DNA of 6,006 bases from JAGVVZ01 sp964373165 (lineage in GTDB: Archaea > Aenigmatarchaeota > Aenigmatarchaeia > CG10238-14), in assembly GCA_964373165.1 (NCBI GenBank), contig CAYJTF010000046.1, positions 1-6,006 on the forward strand, written 5' to 3'. This document shows, one piece after another, positions 1 to 5,573 of this stretch. The translations under genes were made by a program, and so were the position numbers. Within the stretch, counting starts at the first letter, position 1. Every line of letters starts with the position of its first letter. The notes below the pieces were generated by a model, which worked only from the letters and a program-made list of their open reading frames with translations, was not told the origin of the DNA and ran no database searches.

Positions 1-1
1 T

Positions 2-1264
2 GGCAATAATTTGCGTTTTTTGACTAATACTGATAGATCTAGCACGAAAAAAGTTTTTATTAATTTTTTGATTGAAAATGTCGTCGATGATAAATTTAAG
101 CCCGTATATAGTGTAGATTTGTCACTTCCCGGCATAAATGATGAAATTACCATAGTTAATTTTAAAACGGATGGTTTAATTTCGGGTCATGCTAGTTTTA
201 ACTTTAGTGAAAAATATGAAAATAGTTATGCCGAGTTTATTGGTTATGGTCCAATAAATTTAAGAGTGTTTTTTAGTTCTGAAGGAAAATTTTATAACAA
301 TTATATTGGTTTTGATAATTTCAGTTTATCAGCTGCAGATGAATTATACCCTATTATACAATCTGTTACAGGCATAGATTTGCCATTCAAACGTTTTCCA
401 GTGAAGATATTATCCGATGAAAAATATAACGAAGTAGCAAAATCCTGGAGTTCAGGTACGCATTTAACAGGGGGGTTAATACTTATCAAAGAATCAATTA
501 TGAAAACAGAAAATAATGCTAGTATTATCATACATGAGACAATTCACGGCTATAATTCTAAAGCCTTTTCTTGGCAAGAAGCTAATATTTCATGGTTTGA
601 TGAAGGTATGGGTAAATTTGTTGAACATTTGGCAGATAAACAATTGGGAAATATAGAGCCAGAAATTTTTGGCGGTAGCACAATATATTCTATCAAAGGC
701 GATAAGTTTATTTTGAAATCAAAAGGTGATAGAGAGAAATTATGGAATTACTACAAAAATAATGAAAATTTTATAGAGACTTGGAATTTAGATCAGAATA
801 ATAATAGAGACTTTGGTTACGCATTTAGCGAACTTATTATTCGTGATTTTGTTAAAAAGAGAGGAATTGAAGGTTTAAGATTGGTGTATGAATACATTTT
901 GAATGTAGATCACGTTGTTAATAATTCAGAAGAATTTAACTATATGTTGCTGAAAGCAATGAATTATGATTTAAGACCATGTTATCCAAATGACCGGAGT
1001 AAATTTGAAACATGTTTGAATGAGATAAACAAATTAGAAATTTTTATACCTAATTTTAATTCAACAAAATTAATTAAAACTGAAAGAATTTTTACTGGTG
1101 ATTTACGATTAGAAGAAAACATATCAACAACAGAAGAAAACATTTCTACTCACATCTTAAACGACAGTTCTAAAGCAGTTATAACTTCTGAAACGAAACA
1201 AAGTCTGTTGTCAAAAGCAATAAAAAATATAGTTAATTTTTTTGTTAGATTTTTCAGAAAATAG
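2..1264 (+). CDS. Gluzincin (peptidase MA / M1-like) zinc metallopeptidase, 5' end outside window
   Basis: Putative zinc-dependent peptidase. Numbering from the TTG at position 11, the protein has HETIH at residues 175-179 and WFDEG at 195-199. This is HExxH followed 18 residues later by Glu198, the gluzincin (M1-like) spacing; H175, H179 and E198 would bind zinc and E176 would be the catalytic base. The following helical segment (DFGYAFSELIIRDFVKKRG, 267-285) resembles peptidase MA-family proteins. The first ~100 residues look beta-rich. Only two Cys occur (C324, C335), so a disulphide and an extracytoplasmic location are possible. A low-complexity linker with a doubled 7-residue unit (EENISTT/EENISTH, 368-381) leads to a basic-amphipathic C-terminal helix (about 399-417) that may touch the membrane. 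The frame is open upstream of position 11 to the window edge, so the TTG is probably not the true start and any signal peptide is out of view. The substrate is unknown. Confidence 0.75.
   Translation, partial: GNNLRFLTNTDRSSTKKVFINFLIENVVDDKFKPVYSVDLSLPGINDEITIVNFKTDGLISGHASFNFSEKYENSYAEFIGYGPINLRVFFSSEGKFYNNYIGFDNFSLSAADELYPIIQSVTGIDLPFKRFPVKILSDEKYNEVAKSWSSGTHLTGGLILIKESIMKTENNASIIIHETIHGYNSKAFSWQEANISWFDEGMGKFVEHLADKQLGNIEPEIFGGSTIYSIKGDKFILKSKGDREKLWNYYKNNENFIETWNLDQNNNRDFGYAFSELIIRDFVKKRGIEGLRLVYEYILNVDHVVNNSEEFNYMLLKAMNYDLRPCYPNDRSKFETCLNEINKLEIFIPNFNSTKLIKTERIFTGDLRLEENISTTEENISTHILNDSSKAVITSETKQSLLSKAIKNIVNFFVRFFRK
1222..1227 (-). terminator. Weak candidate terminator tract for the ferredoxin transcript
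   Basis: On the - strand the first clean run of T (six) after the ferredoxin stop lies about 40 bases downstream, inside the end of the peptidase gene. It is a plausible archaeal oligo-T stop, but in sequence this AT-rich such runs also occur by chance. Confidence 0.2.
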
Positions 1265-1266
1265 AA

Positions 1267-1521
1267 TCAAACAATTTGTTTTTTTGTATCTTTTTCTATT
1301 ATATGTATACAATTTACCGGGCATGATTTTGCTGCATCTAAGTTTGAATTAAAGTCCTTTTCTTCTATCTCTCTTGTAAAAATGTTGCTACTTTCTTTTT
1401 TACTATCAGCTAATATAGCTTTATTTTCTTTATCTAGTGACCAAAAATTAGGTTCTACTGCAACGCAAGATGCAGCTCCTATACAGGCATCTCTATCATA
1501 TACGATTTTGTATTTTCCCAT
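1267..1521 (-). CDS. Single-cluster ferredoxin with variant cluster ligands
   Basis: Small (84 aa) cytosolic electron carrier. The N-terminal CIGAASC (residues 13-19) and the C-terminal SCPVNCI (66-72) match archaeal monocluster ferredoxins such as that of Pyrococcus furiosus, whose ligand pattern is C-x2-D-x2-C...C-P. Here C13, C19 and C67 are the expected ligands, but the second ligand position (Cys in most ferredoxins, Asp in P. furiosus) is Ala16. This suggests a [3Fe-4S] cluster, or an unusual fourth ligand. C71, four residues after C67, is extra relative to the P. furiosus pattern. The ATG start is supported by a strong SD motif 5 bases upstream. The gene is divergent from the 2-oxoacid dehydrogenase operon and convergent with the peptidase, with 2 bp between stops. 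The partner oxidoreductase is not in the window. Confidence 0.88.
   Translation of the reverse strand: MGKYKIVYDRDACIGAASCVAVEPNFWSLDKENKAILADSKKESSNIFTREIEEKDFNSNLDAAKSCPVNCIHIIEKDTKKQIV
1275..1295 (+). terminator. Oligo-T tract, probable terminator of the peptidase gene
   Basis: Eleven bases after the peptidase stop the + strand has TTTG, then seven T, then after GTATC five more T. Archaeal transcription commonly ends at such U-rich runs without a hairpin. The tract lies inside the 3' coding end of the convergent ferredoxin gene, where it encodes the Lys-rich tail, so the same bases serve both genes. No mapping data are available here. Confidence 0.45.
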
Positions 1522-1526
1522 ATATT

Positions 1527-1535
1527 ATCACTCCT
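1527..1535 (-). promoter_or_regulatory. Ribosome binding site of the ferredoxin gene
   Basis: On the - strand AGGAGTGAT stands 5 bases before the ferredoxin ATG. It is one deleted G away from AGGAGGTGAT, the full complement of the usual archaeal 16S rRNA 3' end. It is the strongest ribosome binding site in the window, fixes the start codon and suggests high expression. Confidence 0.8.
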
Positions 1536-1580
1536 ATTATTTTTGTTTTTCATGTTTTTATTATCTTTTGTTTTTTCTTG

Positions 1581-1592
1581 TATAAATTTATA
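1581..1592. promoter_or_regulatory. Palindromic TATA-like box, possibly shared by ferredoxin and dehydrogenase operon
   Basis: TATAAATTTATA is a perfect 12-bp palindrome near the middle of the 130-bp divergent intergenic region. Placing transcription starts about 25 bp from its centre gives leaders of about 40 bases for both the ferredoxin (- strand) and E1 alpha (+ strand), in each case ending in an SD-like motif. Neither flank has a clear purine-rich BRE, so direction of use cannot be read from sequence. Confidence 0.4.
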
Positions 1593-1624
1593 GTATGGAA
1601 CATAAATAATTCTTAGAAATTAAA

Positions 1625-1632
1625 TTTATATT
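1625..1632 (+). promoter_or_regulatory. Alternative TATA-like box for the dehydrogenase operon
   Basis: TTTATATT, preceded by the purine-containing AGAAATTAAA, is centred about 24 bp before the E1 alpha ATG. If used it would give a leaderless or nearly leaderless mRNA. It competes with the palindromic box about 40 bp further upstream, which would instead leave a leader containing an SD-like motif. Confidence 0.3.
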
Positions 1633-1640
1633 AAATAGAA

Positions 1641-1648
1641 AAGATGAT
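1641..1648 (+). promoter_or_regulatory. SD-like motif before E1 alpha
   Basis: AAGATGAT ends 3 bases before the E1 alpha ATG and differs from the consensus AGGTGAT by one base. The same AAGATGATT recurs just before the second ATG of the cupin-like gene, which supports its use as a ribosome binding site in this genome. Confidence 0.4.
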
Positions 1649-1651
1649 TTC

Positions 1652-2749
1652 ATGCCAGTAAATAAAATCGCGAATTTTTCCTTAGAAATGATTCAAATAC
1701 TAGATGAAAACGGGAATATAGATGAAATTTTAGTACCTAAACTTTCTGATGGTGATATAAAGGATCTATATAGATTGATGGTTCAAACAAGAATCTTCGA
1801 TGAAAAGGCGTGGAAATTACAAAGACAAGGTAGAATAAGCACGTATGCTCCTATAAAAGGACAAGAAGCTAGTGATGTTGGTACTTCTTTTGCTTTATCA
1901 AAAGATGATTGGATATTCCCGACTTACAGAAACATGGGTGCTTATATTACTAAAGGCATGCCAATGGAAAAACTTTTACAATATTGGGGCGGAGATGAGA
2001 AAGGCCAGAAGATTCCTGATAATGTTAATACATTTACTTTAGCAATTCCTGTAGGCACGCAACCATTACATGCAGTTGGTTATGCATGGGCTGCAAAAAA
2101 GAGGAAGAAGAATATAGTAGTGTTAACATATATGGGAGAAGCAGCTACAAGTACCGGTGATTTTCATGAAGCAATGAATTTTGCAGGTGTGTTTAATCTG
2201 CCTGTTATATTTGTTGTTGAAAACAATCAATATGCAATTTCTGTCCCAAGAATCAAACAGACCAGATCCAAAACCATTGCGCAAAAAGCAATTGCGTATG
2301 GATTTGATGGCGTTCAGGTCGATGGTAATGATGTTTTTGCCGTGATCAAAGCGACTAAGGATGCGATTGAGAAAGCCAAACAGGATAAAGGTCCAACACT
2401 AATCGAATGCGTAACTTATAGAATTGGCCATCATACAACAGCAGATGATTACACTAGATATAGAACAGAGGAAGAAGTTCAAAATTGGGTTCAAAAAGAT
2501 CCAATTGAAAGATTGAGGAAATATATGGAAAATAAAAAATTATGGACGAAAGAATTTGGCGATAAAATATTGAAAGAAGCTGAAGAGAATGTTGAAAAGG
2601 CGGTTACTGCAATGGAATCATTACCTAAACCAAGACCAGACGAATTCTTTGATTATGTATTTGCGGAACAAACAAAAAATTTGAAAGAGCAGAGAGAATA
2701 TTTGCTGAAATCGCTTGAAGAAAGAGAGAAAGAGGTAAGATTCCCTTAG
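1652..2749 (+). CDS. pdhA: 2-oxoacid (pyruvate/branched-chain) dehydrogenase E1 component, alpha subunit
   Basis: Alpha subunit (365 aa, normal length) of the thiamine-diphosphate-dependent E1 enzyme, which decarboxylates a 2-oxoacid and reductively acylates the lipoyl arm of E2. Visible family marks are the GQEASDVG segment (70-77), FPTYRNMGAY (89-98), VGTQPLHAVG (134-143), the thiamine-diphosphate/Mg region (162-192, ending in ENNQYAIS) and RIGHHTTADDYTRYR (257-271), whose H261 matches the catalytic His of the phosphorylation-loop region. The odd point is that the canonical GDG opening the thiamine-diphosphate motif reads GEA (162-164), so the Mg ligand Asp is Glu163; the 26-residue spacing to N191-N192 is normal. 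The RIGHHTT stretch looks like branched-chain dehydrogenases, so substrate (pyruvate, branched-chain 2-oxoacids or both) cannot be assigned and the symbol is provisional. First gene of the operon; the E1 beta start lies 16 bases after the stop. Confidence 0.92.
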   Translation: MPVNKIANFSLEMIQILDENGNIDEILVPKLSDGDIKDLYRLMVQTRIFDEKAWKLQRQGRISTYAPIKGQEASDVGTSFALSKDDWIFPTYRNMGAYITKGMPMEKLLQYWGGDEKGQKIPDNVNTFTLAIPVGTQPLHAVGYAWAAKKRKKNIVVLTYMGEAATSTGDFHEAMNFAGVFNLPVIFVVENNQYAISVPRIKQTRSKTIAQKAIAYGFDGVQVDGNDVFAVIKATKDAIEKAKQDKGPTLIECVTYRIGHHTTADDYTRYRTEEEVQNWVQKDPIERLRKYMENKKLWTKEFGDKILKEAEENVEKAVTAMESLPKPRPDEFFDYVFAEQTKNLKEQREYLLKSLEEREKEVRFP

Positions 2750-2754
2750 TATGT

Positions 2755-2760
2755 AAGGTG
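2755..2760 (+). promoter_or_regulatory. Ribosome binding site of E1 beta
   Basis: AAGGTG lies in the gap between the E1 alpha stop and the E1 beta ATG, with 5 bases to the ATG. It matches the core of the archaeal SD consensus and supports the chosen start. Confidence 0.6.
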
Positions 2761-2765
2761 TCGAT

Positions 2766-3743
2766 ATGTCACAAATGAATATGGTTCAAGCATTAAATCA
2801 AGCTTTGTTGCAAGAGATGGAGAAAGACGAGAGCGTTTTGGTTTTAGGAGAAGATGTTGGTGTCGATGGCGGAGTATTCAGAGTAACAGAGGGATTGCTG
2901 CAAAAATTTGGTGAAGAAAGAATAATAGATACACCATTAAGCGAATCTGGAATAATAGGCGCAGCAATAGGCATGGCTATTTATGGGTTAAAACCAGTTG
3001 CCGAAATTCAGTTCAGTGGGTTCATTTATTCAGCATTTGAACAACTAATTTCTCATGCTGCAAGAATAAGAAACAGATCAAGAGGAAGATTTACCTGTCC
3101 CCTCGTTGTTAGAACTCCGTGCAGTTGGGTTAGTAGGGGATTGGAACATCATGAAGAAAGTACTGAAGTATTATTTATCCATACACCAGGACTGAAGGTT
3201 GTGATGCCTTCCAATCCTTATGATGCTAAAGGACTTTTAATATCCTCGATTAGGGATCCAGATCCAGTTATTTTCTTTGAACCTCTGAGATTATATCGTG
3301 CATTCAAGCAAGAAGTTCCAGATGAGAGTTATACTATACCAATAGGTGAAGCTAAAATCATAAAAGAAGGCACAGATATTACTTTAATTTCTTATGGTGC
3401 TATGATGCAATCTGTTTTAGAAGCAGTAGATATATTGAAAGTCAATAATATTAACCCAGAAGTGATTGATCTCAGAACATTATCACCCTTAGATAGAGAT
3501 GCTATCTTAAAATCAGTTCAAAAAACAGGAAGATGTGTTATCATCAATGAAGCACCTTTGACATGTGGGTTGAGCGCAGAAATCTCTGCAACTATAAATG
3601 AAAAGGCATTACTTAATTTGGAGGCACCAGTTGTTAGAGTTACGGGTTTTGATACTGTTGTGCCTTTAGCAAAGCTAGAAAACAATTATATTCCGGATGT
3701 TAGAAAGATAGTAACAGAAGCCAGAAATTTAATGAAATTTTAA
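2766..3743 (+). CDS. pdhB: 2-oxoacid dehydrogenase E1 component, beta subunit
   Basis: Beta subunit (325 aa, typical length), which completes the alpha2beta2 E1 enzyme. The N-terminal pyrimidine-binding domain (about 1-180) carries LGEDVG (27-32), DTPLSESG (55-62) with Glu60 as the probable residue activating the thiamine-diphosphate aminopyrimidine, and HTPGLKVVMPSNPYDAKGLL (139-158). The C-terminal transketolase-like domain (about 195-318) ends with the conserved PLAKLENNYIPDV (300-312). Unusual is residues 118-129: where many relatives have a glycine-rich GGG followed some residues later by HSxS, this protein reads PCSWVSRGLEHHEES, keeping H129 but losing the glycines. Together with the GEA motif of E1 alpha this hints at an altered active-site surround. 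A good SD motif precedes the start, and the next ATG follows the stop after one base. Like the alpha subunit it could act on pyruvate or branched-chain 2-oxoacids. Confidence 0.92.
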   Translation: MSQMNMVQALNQALLQEMEKDESVLVLGEDVGVDGGVFRVTEGLLQKFGEERIIDTPLSESGIIGAAIGMAIYGLKPVAEIQFSGFIYSAFEQLISHAARIRNRSRGRFTCPLVVRTPCSWVSRGLEHHEESTEVLFIHTPGLKVVMPSNPYDAKGLLISSIRDPDPVIFFEPLRLYRAFKQEVPDESYTIPIGEAKIIKEGTDITLISYGAMMQSVLEAVDILKVNNINPEVIDLRTLSPLDRDAILKSVQKTGRCVIINEAPLTCGLSAEISATINEKALLNLEAPVVRVTGFDTVVPLAKLENNYIPDVRKIVTEARNLMKF

Positions 3744-3749
3744 GATGAT
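3742..3749 (+). promoter_or_regulatory. SD-like motif that may set the cupin-like gene start at 3754
   Basis: AAGATGAT spans the E1 beta stop region and ends 4 bases before the ATG at 3754; the same motif stands before E1 alpha. If it is the ribosome binding site, translation starts at 3754 (MTVEIY...) and not at the ATG at 3745, which the motif itself contains. Confidence 0.35.
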
Positions 3750-4104
3750 TAAAATGACAGTTGAAATTTATAAACACGATACAGGTAGGTTATTTATTAG
3801 TCATTCGGATAAAAAACTAAGTACGGGTCTGTTACTTCTAAACCCCCATACTGAGTTTCAGAAACACAATAGGCCAGTCCAGGAGCAACTAGTACAAGTT
3901 TTTGGAGGATGTACGATAAAAATTTTTGAAAATGGAGAAATTAAAGAAATATCTTTGAAAGAAGGGGGAAAACTAAAAATTAGACCAAATCAGTACCATA
4001 TCCATTCTAATCCATATAATAATATTTCTATCACTTTGTGGAAATTTGATGGAGATATAACAGAGATTATAAGAAACTTAAGGAAAAATCTGAGTAGATT
4101 ATGA
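3745..4104 (+). CDS. Small cupin-like protein within the dehydrogenase operon, function unknown
   Basis: A 119-residue (116 if the start is 3754) single-domain protein that looks like a cupin. Residues 41-54 fit cupin motif 1, HxH-x3-E-x6-G, except that the second His is Arg: H41, R43, E47, G54. Residues 75-87 fit motif 2 loosely: G75, five residues, P81, then H85 and H87 in a PNQYHIHSNP segment. A metal site from H41, E47 and H85/H87 is therefore possible but incomplete by the textbook pattern. There is no signal peptide or membrane segment. It sits between E1 beta (1-base gap) and E2 (4-base ATGA overlap, or 1 base with the second ATG), so it is almost certainly co-transcribed and perhaps translationally coupled. 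PDH operons normally run E1-E2-E3 without such a gene. Whether it binds a metabolite, acts on a 2-oxoacid-related compound or regulates the complex cannot be read from the sequence. Confidence 0.75.
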   Translation: MIKMTVEIYKHDTGRLFISHSDKKLSTGLLLLNPHTEFQKHNRPVQEQLVQVFGGCTIKIFENGEIKEISLKEGGKLKIRPNQYHIHSNPYNNISITLWKFDGDITEIIRNLRKNLSRL

Positions 4105-5339
4105 TGTCGTTCGAATTTAAATTCCCAGACGTAGGAGAAGGAATACATGAAGGCGAAGTGATAAAATGGTTAGTTAAAGAAGGAGACAAAATAAAAGCAG
4201 ATCAGCCCATTGCAGAAATAGAGACTGATAAAGCTGTTGTTGAAATACCTTCTCCTAAAGCAGGCATTGTGTTGAAATTAAATTGGAAACCAGGTGATAC
4301 TATTAAGGTTGGTGAAGTTCTGCTTGTTTTGGGGGAAGAAGGCGAAAAGGCGTCAGAAGTTCAAATAGAGAAACAAGAAATGAAATCTTTAGAAAAAATA
4401 CAAGAAAAATTAGAAACACCATTGAATATTTTAAAACCTACTATATTTGCCACACCCGCAACTAAAAAAATAGCCAAGGAGTTGAATATTGATTTATCAA
4501 AAGTTGTGGGTACAGGTTCTAATGGCAGAATAACCGATCAAGATGTTAAAGATTATGCTAATAGGTCTAATATTGCACCAAAACAAAAAGAAGCAGAAAA
4601 AACAATCTTGCCAAGATTGGCCTTTGAAAAGTATGGTGAAATTTTAAAGATACCATTGAAAGGTATGAGAAAAACAATTTCGGAAAATATGATTAAATCT
4701 AAATTTACAGCAACCCATGTCACTCACATTGATGAAGTAGATATTACGGATTTAATTAAAGTAAGAGAGAAAGAAAAAAAATTAGCAGAAAATTATGGCA
4801 TCCATTTAACTTTTCTACCTTTTATAATAAAATCAGTTTTAGCTGGTTTGAAGGAGCACCCTTATCTTAATTCTAGTTTAGATGATGAGAATCAAGAGAT
4901 TATAATCAAAAAATATTATAATATAGGAATAGCAGTTCAAACGTCTGACGGCCTAATGGTTCCTGTAGTAAAGAGAGTTGACGATAAGAGTATAATGGAA
5001 CTAGCAAAAGAGATACAAGATTTAGCAGAAAAGGCCAAAGCAAGAAGAATAGACATGGAAGATTTGAAAGGTGGCACATTCACAATAACTAACTATGGAT
5101 CTGTCGGCGGTATTTTTGGAACACCTATAATAAATTATCCAGAAGTTGCTATATTGGGAACAGGTAAAATCCAAGAAAAACCAGTTATTAAAAATAAAAA
5201 AATAGTCGCTAGAAAAATATTACCACTTTCTCTCTCCTTTGATCATAGAGTTGTTGATGGAGCAGAAGCAGCTGAGTTCGTTAATTCTATAATAAGGAGA
5301 TTAGAGGATCCTGATACTCTGTTGATGTATGTTGATTAA
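4101..5339 (+). CDS. pdhC: 2-oxoacid dehydrogenase E2 component (dihydrolipoamide acyltransferase)
   Basis: Core acyltransferase of the complex (412 aa). It takes the acyl group from E1 on its lipoyl arm and passes it to CoA. Domains in order: one lipoyl domain (about 3-80) with the lipoylation site K44 in ETDKAVVE; a charged linker (81-115); a peripheral subunit-binding domain (about 117-152, ATPATKKIAKELNI...NGRITDQDV), which docks E1 and/or E3; a second linker; and the catalytic domain (about 182-412) with SFDHRVVDGA (379-388), giving catalytic H382 and D386. A single lipoyl domain is common in archaeal and Gram-positive types. The ATG at 4101 overlaps the cupin-like gene's stop, and the ATG at 4104 is equally possible; no SD motif is seen, so translational coupling is likely. 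The intact subunit-binding domain implies an E3 partner, which is not encoded here. Last gene of the operon. Confidence 0.93.
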   Translation: MMSFEFKFPDVGEGIHEGEVIKWLVKEGDKIKADQPIAEIETDKAVVEIPSPKAGIVLKLNWKPGDTIKVGEVLLVLGEEGEKASEVQIEKQEMKSLEKIQEKLETPLNILKPTIFATPATKKIAKELNIDLSKVVGTGSNGRITDQDVKDYANRSNIAPKQKEAEKTILPRLAFEKYGEILKIPLKGMRKTISENMIKSKFTATHVTHIDEVDITDLIKVREKEKKLAENYGIHLTFLPFIIKSVLAGLKEHPYLNSSLDDENQEIIIKKYYNIGIAVQTSDGLMVPVVKRVDDKSIMELAKEIQDLAEKAKARRIDMEDLKGGTFTITNYGSVGGIFGTPIINYPEVAILGTGKIQEKPVIKNKKIVARKILPLSLSFDHRVVDGAEAAEFVNSIIRRLEDPDTLLMYVD

Positions 5340-5341
5340 AC

Positions 5342-5350
5342 TTTATTTTT
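5342..5350 (+). terminator. Oligo-T tract after E2, probable operon terminator
   Basis: TTTATTTTT starts 2 bases after the E2 stop codon. It is a short U-rich tract of the kind archaeal RNA polymerase uses to stop. An inverted repeat follows at 5357-5383 and could add to termination or protect the RNA end. Confidence 0.4.
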
Positions 5351-5356
5351 CGACAG

Positions 5357-5383
5357 ATAAAGACTTCTCGAGAACAACTTTAT
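5357..5383. repeat. Inverted repeat between convergent operons
   Basis: An outer pair ATAAAG (5357-5362) / CTTTAT (5378-5383) encloses a perfect 10-bp palindrome TTCTCGAGAA (5365-5374), with 2- and 3-base bulges between the two arms. As RNA it could fold into a bulged hairpin with almost no loop; as DNA it could be a protein site. It lies downstream of both the E2 gene and the - strand regulator unit, so a bidirectional 3'-end element is possible. Short arms in AT-rich DNA mean chance is not excluded. Confidence 0.3.
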
Positions 5384-5417
5384 ATCTGAATATTAAAAAC
5401 ATAATTTCTCAATTATC

Positions 5418-5423
5418 AAAAAA
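5418..5423 (-). terminator. Oligo-T tract after the zinc-ribbon ORF
   Basis: On the - strand six T occur about 15 bases after the stop of the small Cys-rich ORF, with a further five-T run at 5399-5395. The position fits the end of the regulator transcript unit. Confidence 0.35.
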
Positions 5424-5438
5424 TGTATAACTAACACA

Positions 5439-5564
5439 TCACGGATCAGAACAATCTCTCATAAACCCACAATTTTTGCAAATAAGTTTGCAATGTAAAC
5501 TTAACATATAGGATTTACAAATATCGCAGGAAAACAAAATCTTTTCAGTATTCATATTATTCAT
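5439..5564 (-). CDS. Small Cys-rich zinc-ribbon-like protein (38-41 aa) downstream of the regulator
   Basis: A very short ORF with clear sequence character. From the ATG at 5555 it is 38 residues; an in-frame ATG at 5564 gives 41 residues (MNN added). In the 38-residue numbering it has CDIC (10-13) and CKNC (26-29), a two-knuckle zinc-ribbon layout, plus H21, C22 and C35, and it ends in GFMRDCSDP. The HCKLICKNCG...DCSDP pattern resembles, from memory, a class of small zinc-ribbon proteins in bacteria and archaea; I do not know a function for it. It reads in the same frame as the upstream HTH regulator, after two consecutive TAG stops, with 9-18 bases between genes, so the two are probably co-transcribed. 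No strong SD is seen. Seven metal-binding-type residues in so short an ORF is hard to attribute to chance in AT-rich spacer. Confidence 0.7.
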   Translation of the reverse strand: MNNMNTEKILFSCDICKSYMLSLHCKLICKNCGFMRDCSDP

Positions 5565-5573
5565 ATATATCTA

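Noticed and set aside
11..13. TTG at position 11 as the true start of the peptidase.
   Set aside because: The frame stays open to the window edge, no ribosome binding site precedes it, and the protein appears to start in the middle of a domain.
301..531. Open frame on the - strand inside the peptidase gene.
   Set aside because: It is antisense to a conserved metallopeptidase, has no start signal and its product has no recognisable features.
1382..1585. Open frame on the + strand encoding a hydrophobic 67-residue peptide.
   Set aside because: It is the antisense shadow of the ferredoxin gene and its SD region; the hydrophobicity comes from T-rich codons opposite A-rich sequence.
5486..5500. 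Near-perfect 15-bp palindrome GTTTGCAATGTAAAC, with the repeated TTTGCAA nearby, at first taken as an intergenic operator.
   Set aside because: It lies inside the small Cys-rich ORF (codons around Ser19-Leu24), where the bases are explained by coding; AT-rich palindromes of this size are also common.
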